A DNA stretch of 64,000 bases, taken from contig NZ_JAINVX010000002.1 of assembly GCF_019880635.1 (NCBI RefSeq), forward strand, positions 434,001 to 498,000, written 5' to 3'. Position 1 is the first letter of the stretch; every line of letters begins with the position of its first letter. The position numbers and the translations under genes are program-made. Shown here piece by piece: positions 8,294 to 17,593 of this stretch. The notes under the pieces are model-generated. The model saw only the letters and a list, made by a program, of their open reading frames with translations, was not told the DNA's origin and did no database searches. Source of the stretch: Hanstruepera marina. GTDB taxonomy: Bacteria > Bacteroidota > Bacteroidia > Flavobacteriales > Flavobacteriaceae.

Positions 8294-10636
8294 ATGCGCT
8301 ATTTATTACTCATTGGTTTTTTTTTGACAGTTAATTTTTCAGCCTTATCACAAGACAAAACTTATAAAATTGGTTTTTTATTGGATAAAGCCAATGACCG
8401 AATTAATGTATTAATAGATGACTTACAGGAAGAAATTATAGCTGTTGTTGGTGAAGATGCAACGGTTGTTTTTCCTTCCAACAGTAGGTATGTAAATAAT
8501 TTTAATCCCAATCTGGCTAAAGAGCAATATAACACACTGGTTTCAGAAGTGGATATTGTTATTGCCTACGGTGCAACCACTAATAAAGTTTTAACGGAAC
8601 GGGAGGCTTATCCAATACCTACTATTCTTTTTGGGACCGTGAATAAAGATTTCATTGAGACTACAAGAGCTCAAAAAATTAATGTTGAAAATTTCACATC
8701 TATAGTAACGCCACTTTCCTATGAGGAAGATTTACGCATATTTAAAGAACTGGTTGGCTGTAAGAGTGTTGGTGTTTTAATGGAACGTGGTGCTATACAA
8801 TACAGCCCTGTTTCTGAAATTTTAGCAAAGTTATCATCAGATTTAGAACTGGAATTAACGTTGCTACCGTTTGATACTGCTCAAGATGTTATTAATGCGT
8901 TAGAGGGTCAAGAGGCCGTATATTTTATTGGAGGACTATACCTTACTGAAGATGAAATAAAAAATATTGCAAATGCGCTGATAGCTAAAAAAATTCCTTC
9001 GTTTACCACAACTCAAATTCGTGATGTTGAAAATGGTCTTTTAGCGACTAACAATGATCAATCTCAAATCGATCAGTTTTTTAGGCGTATTGCCTTAAGT
9101 GTCGAATCGGTTGTGGTTGATGATGTACCCAGTGAATCCTCATCTTTACTCACTGTAAATAAAAGCCTTACTATTAACTTTAATACTGCCCAACGTATTG
9201 GTGTACCCTTAAAGTATAGCTTAATAGCAACAACAAATTTTGTTGGAGATGCTTCAGATATAGATGCAGATAAACGCTACGATTTAGTAAGTGTAATGAC
9301 AGAGGTAATTGCGGAAAACTTAACACTTAAAGAGTTGCAGCAAGATGTGTTGGTTTCTGAAGAAGATACCAAGTTTGCTAAAAGTGATTATTTGCCAGAT
9401 GTATTTGCTTCAGCTTCTGCAAATTATACCGACCCTGAATTTGCGGCTGCAACCAACGGTCAAAATCCAGAAGTGTTGACCGCAGGAAATATAACCCTGT
9501 CGCAAACTATATTCTCTGAAGCCGCAAATGCTAATATTGGCATACAAACTGCCTTGCAACAAGCGCAACAAGAAGATTATAATCGCGAGCAGTTAAATAT
9601 TGTTTTTGAATCCGTTACGGCTTATTTTAATGCCTTAATACTTAAAGCCAATTACAAAATACAAAGTAAGAACTTAAATTTAACCAAACGCAACCTACAG
9701 ATTGCTGCTCAAAACTATGATGCTGGACAATCTGGAAAATCAGATGTATTGCGTTTTAGAAGTGAGCTGGTACAAAATATGCAGGATAATGTAGAGTCGT
9801 TTAACCAGTTAAATCAAGGTTATTACGTGTTAAATCAATTGCTTAATAATCCTATAAGCTTGGTTATTGATGTTGATGATGCGGAATTGGATTCTGGTAT
9901 TTTTGAAGAATATGATTACCATGCCTTTAACGATTTATTAAACGATCCTTTGGAGCGTAGGCCGTTTATTCAATTCTTAATTCAGGAAGCGCTTAACAAC
10001 TCTCCGGAATTGAAGTTCTTAGATTACAATTTAATAGCTACCGAACGGAGTGAAAAATTGTTTGGTCCAGGGCGGTTTTTACCCACTGTAGCACTACAAG
10101 GTCAATATAACCATGTGTTTTCACGAAGTGGAGCAGGAAGTACATTTCCACCATTTTTAACTACACCACCAGATGGCTATTATAATGTTGGTGTAAATTT
10201 AAGCTTACCCATATTTAATCAGAATAAACAAAATATCAATAAGCAAATTGCCACAATTCAAAAAGAGCAAATTCAATTTTCAACAGAGAACCTAAAGCTT
10301 CAGATTGAAAAAAATATTAATGATGCTGTATTGGAAGTTATCAACCAAATTACAAATATTGAGTTATCTAAAGTATTTGAGGAAACTGCAAAAGAAGTTT
10401 TGGAATTAACCCAGACATCTTATGAAAATGGCGCAGTTAATATCATCCAACTGTTGGATGCCCAAAACAATTACTTACAGGCGCAATTGGCCAGTAGTAA
10501 TGCAACATACAATTACTTGTTAGCTATGCTAACATTAGAACGCTATATAGGAAACTTCTTTTTGCTGGAATCTACAGACGATCGCAATGCTTTTATAGCT
10601 CGTTTTTTAGAATTTAAAGCTAGTATAGAAGATTAA
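8294..10636 (+). CDS. TolC-family outer-membrane protein with N-terminal ABC-substrate-binding-like domain
   Basis: A 780-residue exported protein, about 300 residues longer than a usual TolC-type factor. Residues 1-20 are a signal peptide ending ALSQ. Residues about 24-320 look like an ABC_sub_bind domain (PF04392/TrpX-like): KIGFLLDKA start, alternating strands such as VDIVIAYGATTNKVL and VYFIGGLYLTEDEI, ending SLTINFNTAQRIGVPL, which is the family's typical C-terminal signature. From about 330 on the protein is a TolC-like outer-membrane efflux factor: two helical repeats with the S-x-x-L-P-x-V motif (SDYLPDVFASASAN; GPGRFLPTVALQGQ), and the coiled-coil turn AAQNYDAGQSGKSDVLRF. It is first in the operon with an RND adaptor and pump, 11 bases before the adaptor gene. 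It should be the outer-membrane channel, with a periplasmic ligand-binding domain fused on. Confidence 0.85.
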   Translation: MRYLLLIGFFLTVNFSALSQDKTYKIGFLLDKANDRINVLIDDLQEEIIAVVGEDATVVFPSNSRYVNNFNPNLAKEQYNTLVSEVDIVIAYGATTNKVLTEREAYPIPTILFGTVNKDFIETTRAQKINVENFTSIVTPLSYEEDLRIFKELVGCKSVGVLMERGAIQYSPVSEILAKLSSDLELELTLLPFDTAQDVINALEGQEAVYFIGGLYLTEDEIKNIANALIAKKIPSFTTTQIRDVENGLLATNNDQSQIDQFFRRIALSVESVVVDDVPSESSSLLTVNKSLTINFNTAQRIGVPLKYSLIATTNFVGDASDIDADKRYDLVSVMTEVIAENLTLKELQQDVLVSEEDTKFAKSDYLPDVFASASANYTDPEFAAATNGQNPEVLTAGNITLSQTIFSEAANANIGIQTALQQAQQEDYNREQLNIVFESVTAYFNALILKANYKIQSKNLNLTKRNLQIAAQNYDAGQSGKSDVLRFRSELVQNMQDNVESFNQLNQGYYVLNQLLNNPISLVIDVDDAELDSGIFEEYDYHAFNDLLNDPLERRPFIQFLIQEALNNSPELKFLDYNLIATERSEKLFGPGRFLPTVALQGQYNHVFSRSGAGSTFPPFLTTPPDGYYNVGVNLSLPIFNQNKQNINKQIATIQKEQIQFSTENLKLQIEKNINDAVLEVINQITNIELSKVFEETAKEVLELTQTSYENGAVNIIQLLDAQNNYLQAQLASSNATYNYLLAMLTLERYIGNFFLLESTDDRNAFIARFLEFKASIED

Positions 10637-10647
10637 ATATAAAACTT

Positions 10648-11736
10648 ATGATTTTAAACAAATACTATAAATTATTCCCCTTTTTAATACTTGGTTTATT
10701 TGCTGCCTGTGGCAAAAAGGAAGCACCAAAGCAAGAGGTGTTGCGCCCCGTAAAGTATACAGAAGTAAAATATGCAGGTGCTGATAAGATTAGACATTTT
10801 AGTGGTACGGCAAAAACCGAGAAGATTATCAATTTAAGTTTTAGAAATACAGGTATTATTGTGATGCTTGATATGAAATTGGGACAGAAAGTTAAAAAAG
10901 GCGATTTATTGGCTCAACTCGATAATGTACAGGCTCGATTAAATTATGAGAGTTCAGTTGAATCTAAAAATAGTGCTGAATCCCAAATGAATACCGCTAA
11001 ATTAAATTTAAATCGGGTTAGAACCCTTTACGAAAAAGGAAGTTCTTCTTTAAGTGATTATGAATCTGCTAAAAACTCTTATCGTACGGCTGTTGCAAGT
11101 TTTGAATCGGCTAAGCGTAGTGTAGCTATTCAACAAGATCAAATTCAATTTGGATATTTATATGCCCCAGAAGAAGGTGTTATAGCTTCAGTTGTTGCAG
11201 AAGTTGATGAGAATGTTTCACCAGGGCAAACTATTGGTGTCCTAAATGCAGGATCTGCAATTGAAATTGAAATTGGGCTTCCAGAAAGCGTTATTAATAA
11301 TGTGTACAAAGGCATGAAAGTTAAAGTGTCTTTTACAGCTATTGGTAATAAACAATATAATGGTGAGGTAACCGAAGTTGCTCCAGCATTAGATAGTAAT
11401 ACATCTACTTACCCAATTCGTGTGACTGTTCTTGATGATGATGAGCAAATAAAAAGTGGTATGGCCGCTAGTGTTACTTTTGAATTTGTCACTAGCCAAA
11501 GTGAAGAACGTAAATTGGTAATACCACCGGTAAGTGTTGGTGAAGATGGTGATAGCCGCTTTGTATTTGTAATAGATGGTTCAGAAGGAAACTATGTTAT
11601 TAAACGACAACCTATTGAAATTGGCGAATTGACTTCAGAAGGCTTTGAAATTGACTCTGGGTTGGAAGAGGGACAAAAAATTGCCACTGCGGGACTTCAA
11701 ACACTTTTAGATGGACAAAAAGTTAAATTAAATTAA
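10648..11736 (+). CDS. RND efflux periplasmic adaptor (HlyD/AcrA family) lipoprotein
   Basis: The membrane-fusion subunit that links the inner-membrane RND pump to the TolC-type channel. The 362 residues begin with a lipoprotein signal (lipobox LFAAC, Cys21), so it is anchored by lipid facing the periplasm. Order: N-terminal beta-barrel/lipoyl half (near GIIVMLDMKLGQKVKKGDLL), a short alpha-hairpin (about 95-165, AESQMNTAKLNLNRVRTLYE), second lipoyl half (YLYAPEEGVIASV), beta-barrel and membrane-proximal domain (IPPVSVGEDGDSRFVFVI). It sits between the channel and pump genes with gaps of 11 and 9 bases, so the three are one operon. Substrate unknown. Confidence 0.93.
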   Translation: MILNKYYKLFPFLILGLFAACGKKEAPKQEVLRPVKYTEVKYAGADKIRHFSGTAKTEKIINLSFRNTGIIVMLDMKLGQKVKKGDLLAQLDNVQARLNYESSVESKNSAESQMNTAKLNLNRVRTLYEKGSSSLSDYESAKNSYRTAVASFESAKRSVAIQQDQIQFGYLYAPEEGVIASVVAEVDENVSPGQTIGVLNAGSAIEIEIGLPESVINNVYKGMKVKVSFTAIGNKQYNGEVTEVAPALDSNTSTYPIRVTVLDDDEQIKSGMAASVTFEFVTSQSEERKLVIPPVSVGEDGDSRFVFVIDGSEGNYVIKRQPIEIGELTSEGFEIDSGLEEGQKIATAGLQTLLDGQKVKLN

Positions 11737-11745
11737 GCGCAATAC

Positions 11746-14700
11746 ATGAATTTAGCCAAGTTTTCAATAGAGCGCAACAGAATTACGTTTACCGTTTTAA
11801 CTACTATCGTACTAATGGGTATAGTCCTATACCAAGGCTTGTCACGAGATAGTATGCCGCCTTATACTGTACGTGTTGCCAATATTGTAACCAATTTTCC
11901 AGGAGCCAGTCCAGAACGTGTTGAGCTACTCGTAACCGATAAGGTTGAAAAGGTTTCACAGGAGCTACCTGAATTAAAAGAAGTTACTAGTACATCACGA
12001 GCTGGGCTTTCGATAGTTACTGTCGAGTTAAAAGATGAAGTAAGACCCGAAAAACTTCAGGCAGTTTGGGATAGGTTGAGACGAAAGTTAGAAGCCATAG
12101 AAGGTTTACCGTCTAATGTTGTTCCTTTTTTAGATGATGATGGTATTGGAGAGGTTTTTGGGATTGCTGTTGGTATTATATCAGATGGTTATTCTTATGC
12201 TGAAGCAAAAGAGTATGTTGACGATATTAAAGACGATTTAATAAAACTGGATTTTGCCGCCAAAGTTGAATTGGGAGGTGTACAGGATGAACGTGTGTTT
12301 GTAGAATTTGATAATTCACGATTAAAGGAATACGGTCTTTCGGCCTCAAAACTGCAACAAGCTATTGGTGCAACAAATATATTGAGTTCGGGTGGCCAAG
12401 TTAATTTAGATAGTGAACGTATTATTTTAGAACCAACAGGAAACTTCAATTCTGTTCAAGACATTAAAAATACATTAATTCCTGTTGGCGATGGTACACA
12501 AATGGTTTATCTAGGCGATATAACAACCATCGTTAAAGGCTATATTGATCCACCTACACAAATCGTAAAAGTCAATGGCAAAGAAGCCATTTCTATGCAC
12601 GTTAGTTTAAAAGAAGGCGCTAACGTTATTAAATTAGGTGAAGATGTAAATAAAGTTATGGCTGATTGGGAGAAAAAACTTCCGGTTGGTTTAGAACTTG
12701 TAAGACTAGCGTCACTAGATACGTATATAGATGTTAAGATTAGCGATTTTATTGTTAACCTTATGCAGTCTATAGTAATTGTGCTTTTGGTTATGCTTAT
12801 ATTTTTGGGTGTAAGAACAGGTGCCATTATTGCCAGCTTAATTCCACTTGTTACCATTATGACCTTGATGCTTATGGGGGTTATTAGTATGGGCTTAAAT
12901 CAAGTAACGCTTGCAGCATTAATTATGGCGTTGGGCATGATGGTGGATAATGCCATTGTTGTAGCCGAAACCATTATGGTGAAAATGGAAAATGGTGCTA
13001 AAGCCAAAGATGCAGCTATTGATGCGTGTTCAGAATTATTCACGCCTTTATTGATTTCTACTTTAACCACTTCAGCAGCATTTTTAGCATTTTATTTAGC
13101 TGAATCTACGATGGGAGATATTGTAGGACCGATTTTTGTTGTTATTTCTCTAGCATTATTATCCTCATGGTTGTTGGCTTTAACAGTAATAACATTATTC
13201 TGTGTACTCTTTTTAAAAATCAAGCCCAAGGCTGAACGCGAACCGAGTGCGATTGACAAAGTGATTTATAAGCTTAAAGAGTATTACAAAGATTTGATTT
13301 TAAAAGCCTTATCAATTAAGGTAACTGTACTTTTAGTAATTGTAGGATTATTTGTTTTATCACTTTATGGATTTACAAAGATTCCTTTTATTTTCTTCCC
13401 GGATAGTGATCGTAATATGATTACTATAGATATAAACCTTACCCAGGGCACTCGTATAGAACGTACCCAAGAATTAGTTGAAGAATTAGAAGTCTACATG
13501 CGCGATTCATTATTAGTAAATGCCAAACGAGAAAATGGTATTACCGATTGGTCCTCTTATGTAGGTAAAGGGCCCGAATCGTATGATTTAGGTTATACAC
13601 CAGACGAACCCGATGCGAGTTATGGGCATATGCTAGTAAATGTTTCAGATGCTATTTACAATAATGAATTGGTAAATAAAATAGATAAGTATTGCTATAA
13701 TAATTTTCCTGATGCAGATATTAAAGTAAGTCTTTTAGGTTCAGGAGGTGGAGGCACACCAATCGAGGTGAAAATATCAGGAGATAATCCCGATGTATTA
13801 GCGGCTTTATCAGAACAAACCAAACAGAAATTATCAAAAATTACGGGCACCAAAAATGTTAAAGATGATTGGGGACCAAAAAGTAAAAAGTTTGTAGTGG
13901 ATATCGATCAAAATAAGGCACGTTTAGCGGGTGTTTCCAATCAGGATATCGCTACATCATTACAAACGGTTTTAGATGGTTTTCAAACTGGAGAATACCG
14001 AGAAGACGATAAGTCAATACCAATTCTTATGCGTAGTGATGGTAGTCAGCAACAATCATTGGCCTCAATAGAAACCTTAAATATTTATGCTCAAAATACG
14101 GGAAAAAGTGTACCGTTAAGTCAAGTGGCGACTATTGTTCCAGAATGGCAATACGCTAAAATAAAACGATTGGATATTGATAGAACCATTATAGTTTCTA
14201 GTGAATTAAATGATGATGGAAATGCTTCTGCTATCATGAAAGAAATTACACCTTGGATAGAGAATGAGTCCAAATCTTGGCCTGAAGGTTACACTTATAA
14301 GTTTGGTGGAGATGCAGAAAACACGGCTGAAAACATGGGTGCTGTAATTGGGTATTTACCTTTGTCAGGCTTCATCATTATATTACTGTTAATTATTCAG
14401 TTTAATTCGGTAAGAAAGACAATAATGGTAGCTTCAACAATTCCGTTAGGAATTATTGGTGTTGTAATTGGACTTCTTATATTTCAAGAGCCATTTGGTT
14501 TTATGCCATTTTTAGGTGTGATTTCGTTAGCTGGAATTGTTATTAATAACGCTATTGTGTTAATAGACAGAATGCAAATTGAAGAGCATGAAATGAACCG
14601 GCCAATTCAAGATGCCATAATAGCAGCTTGCTTACAACGTTTCAGACCTATTCTGTTAGCCACATTTACTACTGTTTTGGGTTTAATTCCGTTGTATTTG

Positions 14701-14859
14701 AGTGGCGGTGAAATGTGGGAAGGTATGGCCGTTAGTATAATGGTTGGATTATTATTCGGAACTTTTATAACGTTATTATTTATTCCGTCTTTTTACAGTG
14801 TGCTGTATAAAGTAAATTATAAAGACTATACGTTTAATGACGCGCTGATGGAAGATTAA
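11746..14859 (+). CDS. RND efflux permease (AcrB/HAE-like)
   Basis: A 1037-residue inner-membrane proton-driven exporter with the duplicated RND layout: TM1 (about 10-30), large periplasmic loop, TM2-6 (about 335-490), TM7 (about 520-540), second periplasmic loop, TM8-12 (about 865-1025). The TM4 proton-relay motif reads MVDNAIVV near residue 400, keeping the first Asp but with Asn in place of the second Asp of AcrB. TM10 reads VINNAIVLID near 931, with Asn where AcrB has Lys940. This VDN/INN pattern occurs in other pumps of the wider family, so it is a variant and not a defect. The ion-channel gene follows 4 bases after the stop. Confidence 0.93.
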   Translation: MNLAKFSIERNRITFTVLTTIVLMGIVLYQGLSRDSMPPYTVRVANIVTNFPGASPERVELLVTDKVEKVSQELPELKEVTSTSRAGLSIVTVELKDEVRPEKLQAVWDRLRRKLEAIEGLPSNVVPFLDDDGIGEVFGIAVGIISDGYSYAEAKEYVDDIKDDLIKLDFAAKVELGGVQDERVFVEFDNSRLKEYGLSASKLQQAIGATNILSSGGQVNLDSERIILEPTGNFNSVQDIKNTLIPVGDGTQMVYLGDITTIVKGYIDPPTQIVKVNGKEAISMHVSLKEGANVIKLGEDVNKVMADWEKKLPVGLELVRLASLDTYIDVKISDFIVNLMQSIVIVLLVMLIFLGVRTGAIIASLIPLVTIMTLMLMGVISMGLNQVTLAALIMALGMMVDNAIVVAETIMVKMENGAKAKDAAIDACSELFTPLLISTLTTSAAFLAFYLAESTMGDIVGPIFVVISLALLSSWLLALTVITLFCVLFLKIKPKAEREPSAIDKVIYKLKEYYKDLILKALSIKVTVLLVIVGLFVLSLYGFTKIPFIFFPDSDRNMITIDINLTQGTRIERTQELVEELEVYMRDSLLVNAKRENGITDWSSYVGKGPESYDLGYTPDEPDASYGHMLVNVSDAIYNNELVNKIDKYCYNNFPDADIKVSLLGSGGGGTPIEVKISGDNPDVLAALSEQTKQKLSKITGTKNVKDDWGPKSKKFVVDIDQNKARLAGVSNQDIATSLQTVLDGFQTGEYREDDKSIPILMRSDGSQQQSLASIETLNIYAQNTGKSVPLSQVATIVPEWQYAKIKRLDIDRTIIVSSELNDDGNASAIMKEITPWIENESKSWPEGYTYKFGGDAENTAENMGAVIGYLPLSGFIIILLLIIQFNSVRKTIMVASTIPLGIIGVVIGLLIFQEPFGFMPFLGVISLAGIVINNAIVLIDRMQIEEHEMNRPIQDAIIAACLQRFRPILLATFTTVLGLIPLYLSGGEMWEGMAVSIMVGLLFGTFITLLFIPSFYSVLYKVNYKDYTFNDALMED

Positions 14860-14863
14860 GTCA

Positions 14864-15532
14864 ATGATTTTAAAAAAATTATTTAAATACCGCTTTGAAT
14901 TATTCTTTTATAGTTTAATTACCATTTTGTTTGGGTCTTTAATTTTCCCTAAACAAGTTTTAACGGCTGTGGTTTTGCCCCTTCTTTTTGTAATTAATAT
15001 TGCATCAGGATTGGTGATATTTAAAAAAAGAAAAAAGCAAACTTTAGTTGTAATCGGCATGTTAGTGCTTGTATCTTTCGTTTTCTTTTATAGACTAATA
15101 TCTAAATCTGATGAACGTATTCTAGAGTATATTCGGTTTTTTGTTTATTTCGGGTTTTATGCTTTAGTTACTGTTGAAATAATTTCACAAGTATGGAATG
15201 CCAAAACGGTTAATAAACCAGTTATTTATGGTTTAATGAGTGGCTACATTTCACTTGGACTTATTGGTTTTTTTATTTTTTGTTGTATTGAAATGATTAA
15301 TCCTGGGTCTTTTTCTGGGCTAAAGGAACTTGGTATGACACCTGCTAATGTAGACGACTTAATGTATTTCAGCTATATAACACTTATGACAATTGGTTAT
15401 GGTGATATTGCACCGGTTTCAGACATTGCCCAAAAAGGATCGATTTTTCTGTCTATGATGGGGCAATTCTATTTGGTAATTGTAACGGCAGTGGTGATAG
15501 AAAAGTATATAAAACACACGCAAAAAGAATAG
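14864..15532 (+). CDS. Two-TM-pore K+ channel-like membrane protein
   Basis: A 222-residue inner-membrane protein with about five to six hydrophobic segments. The last third holds a pore loop with the selectivity filter TIGYGD (about 175-180), flanked by helices near 120-140 and 190-215: the Ion_trans_2 potassium-channel pore. The N-terminal helices have no Arg/Lys ladder of a voltage sensor. There is no RCK/TrkA-N regulatory domain at the C-terminus, which ends 10 or so residues after the last helix. It starts 4 bases after the RND pump stop, so it is probably co-transcribed with the efflux genes, an unusual partnership. Confidence 0.85.
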   Translation: MILKKLFKYRFELFFYSLITILFGSLIFPKQVLTAVVLPLLFVINIASGLVIFKKRKKQTLVVIGMLVLVSFVFFYRLISKSDERILEYIRFFVYFGFYALVTVEIISQVWNAKTVNKPVIYGLMSGYISLGLIGFFIFCCIEMINPGSFSGLKELGMTPANVDDLMYFSYITLMTIGYGDIAPVSDIAQKGSIFLSMMGQFYLVIVTAVVIEKYIKHTQKE

Positions 15533-15562
15533 GTTTTGACTAGTATTGGTAAATTAGAATTG

Positions 15563-15570
15563 TATTTTTG
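15563..15570 (+). promoter_or_regulatory. -7 element of pyrD promoter
   Basis: TATTTTTG fits TAnnTTTG and lies 18 bases before the ATG at 15588. The best upstream TTTG (15535-15538) is 24 bases away, further than ideal, so the -33 element is weak. Confidence 0.45.
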
Positions 15571-15587
15571 CAATTTAAAACCCAGAC

Positions 15588-16604
15588 ATGTATAAGTTTC
15601 TTATCCGACCCATTTTTTTTCTTTTCGATCCAGAGAAAATACATCATTTCACATTTTCAACTATTCGTTTTTTTAATAAGCTACCTTTTGTCTCTAGTAT
15701 TATAAATAGCTTGTATCGAGTTGATGATAAACGATTAGAGCGGGAGTTGTTTGGATTAAAGTTTAAAAACCCAGTAGGTCTAGCTGCAGGTTTTGATAAG
15801 GATGCGAAATTATTTAATGAACTTTCAAATTTTGGCTTTGGGTTTATAGAAATTGGGACATTAACACCAAAAGCACAGTCTGGCAATCCAAAAAAACGCT
15901 TATTTCGTTTGCAATCAGATTCCGCAATTATAAATAGAATGGGTTTTAACAATGGTGGAGTTGAAGCAGCAGTTGAACGACTTAAACTAAACAAAGGCGT
16001 GTTAATTGGTGGAAACATTGGTAAAAATAAGTTGACACCCAATGATCTAGCAGTTGATGATTATAAAATTTGCTTTAATTCTCTTTTTGATTATGTAGAT
16101 TATTTTGTGGTTAATGTAAGTTCGCCCAATACACCTAACCTTCGTGAACTACAAGACAAAGAACCGTTGACTAAACTTTTACAGACCCTAAAGGATTTAA
16201 ATGCTGAAAAACAAAATCCTAAACCTATTTTATTGAAAATAGCACCAGATCTAACAGATTCACAATTACTAGATATTATAGATATTGTTAAAGGCACTAA
16301 AATTGATGGTGTTATTGCAACAAACACTACCATTTCAAGAGATGGATTAACCAGTGACAATAGAACAGAAATGGGAGGCTTGAGTGGTAAGCCACTTACA
16401 AACCGTTCTACAGAAGTCATTCGTTTTCTTTCAGAAAAAAGTAATAAAGCATTTCCTATAATAGGAGTTGGAGGGATTCATTCGGTTCAAGACGCTATGG
16501 ATAAGTTTAATGCTGGAGCCGATTTAATACAACTTTATACAGGTTTTATTTATGAAGGGCCAAACCTTATTAAGCAAATTAATAAAGCAATCATTAATGG
16601 ATAA
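15588..16604 (+). CDS. pyrD: Dihydroorotate dehydrogenase (quinone), class 2
   Basis: Fourth step of pyrimidine synthesis: oxidises dihydroorotate to orotate, passing electrons through FMN to menaquinone at the inner membrane (EC 1.3.5.2). The 338 residues are the class 2 length, with the N-terminal amphipathic membrane-binding helices ([17 protein letters not shown]). Key blocks: [10 protein letters not shown] (FMN/phosphate region), [22 protein letters not shown], and the catalytic-serine motif [18 protein letters not shown] and the C-terminal GVGGIHS and [13 protein letters not shown] bind FMN. The last 11 bases overlap the convergent spondin-domain gene. Confidence 0.96.
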   Translation: MYKFLIRPIFFLFDPEKIHHFTFSTIRFFNKLPFVSSIINSLYRVDDKRLERELFGLKFKNPVGLAAGFDKDAKLFNELSNFGFGFIEIGTLTPKAQSGNPKKRLFRLQSDSAIINRMGFNNGGVEAAVERLKLNKGVLIGGNIGKNKLTPNDLAVDDYKICFNSLFDYVDYFVVNVSSPNTPNLRELQDKEPLTKLLQTLKDLNAEKQNPKPILLKIAPDLTDSQLLDIIDIVKGTKIDGVIATNTTISRDGLTSDNRTEMGGLSGKPLTNRSTEVIRFLSEKSNKAFPIIGVGGIHSVQDAMDKFNAGADLIQLYTGFIYEGPNLIKQINKAIING

Positions 16605-17505
16605 TGATCTTTTTTAAAACAGATTCTTCATTTTTAAATTTCATATTTACGAGGTAAACACCTTTTTTTAGATTAGCAACATTAATGGTTTGAAATTTAG
16701 TATTACTAGCGTTTTTAACCTCTAAAATTTGTTTGCCTAAAACATTGTAAATAGTAGTTTCTGTTACTGTATTATTAGTAGCTGAAGCAATATTGAAATT
16801 TGTTGTCATAGGGTTTGGAAATAACTTAACAGACTCGCTTTGAAATTCGTCTACTCCTAAAACACCTTGAAGCGAAATGATAAGTGTTCCTATTTTTTGG
16901 TCATTAAAAGGACCAATATTAACCAGACTGGTAATTACACCTTGAGGATTTGAATCGGCATTTCCAGAAGTGTAGTTAATACCATCATCTGTACCTGCAT
17001 CATAAGGATACAAATCAATAGAAATATTGTTTTTCCAAGAATTATTTTCTCTTAAATTAATACCGTTTATGGCTATCATCCAATCTGGACTCGGAGCAAT
17101 CATAGAAACTAAAGTTAAGAGAGGATAATCTTCGCTTACATCCAAACCCATAATTTCAATAGTGCCTGTAGCATTAGCTAATGAGCTTCCATTAATATAC
17201 TGCTCGGCATTTCCATTATTAATGGCTTGCTGTACTTCAACATCCATAAAAACAGCATTGTCACCCAATTCGGCTACATCTTCAATACCTTGAGTTGCCA
17301 ATTGCCCCATTTCTAGAAATGTAATATTATTATTGTGATTGGCTCCAACTAGTCTGGACCAATGTGCATTGGTTGGAAGCGTACCATGATCAGTAGAATT
17401 CCAAGAGCTGGTAAACGTTATATTGTAAGTAGCTACAGATTGTGAGTATATAATATTCGTAATCATTAAAGCTAGTAATAAGAAGATTGAAGTAGTTGTT
17501 TTCAT
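16594..17505 (-). CDS. Spondin-domain protein secreted by T9SS
   Basis: A 303-residue exported protein. Residues 1-21 are a signal peptide (ends NIIYSQ). Residues about 24-215 fit the spondin N domain: [20 protein letters not shown], then [30 protein letters not shown], and a later [16 protein letters not shown] block with the W-x-x-G-I pattern that carries the metal-dependent activity of bacterial spondin proteins. The last about 75 residues form a Por-type A sorting domain ([14 protein letters not shown] to [22 protein letters not shown], split), which sends it out through T9SS. It ends overlapping pyrD. Likely a surface adhesin or matrix protein; exact function unknown. Confidence 0.85.
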   Translation of the reverse strand: MKTTTSIFLLLALMITNIIYSQSVATYNITFTSSWNSTDHGTLPTNAHWSRLVGANHNNNITFLEMGQLATQGIEDVAELGDNAVFMDVEVQQAINNGNAEQYINGSSLANATGTIEIMGLDVSEDYPLLTLVSMIAPSPDWMIAINGINLRENNSWKNNISIDLYPYDAGTDDGINYTSGNADSNPQGVITSLVNIGPFNDQKIGTLIISLQGVLGVDEFQSESVKLFPNPMTTNFNIASATNNTVTETTIYNVLGKQILEVKNASNTKFQTINVANLKKGVYLVNMKFKNEESVLKKIIIH

Positions 17506-17542
17506 AGCTAAACTGTTTAATATTAGGTCGTTTAATTAATAA

Positions 17543-17572
17543 TTGCTTACAATTTCTTTTTGCCTATTTTTG
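17543..17572 (+). promoter_or_regulatory. Promoter of LysE-type gene
   Basis: TTG at 17543-17545, a 19-base spacer and TATTTTTG at 17565-17572 match the Bacteroidota consensus. The transcript should start near 17579, which puts any start codon after about 17585. Confidence 0.6.
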
Positions 17573-17593
17573 AGTTTTAATTAAAAGCTATCA

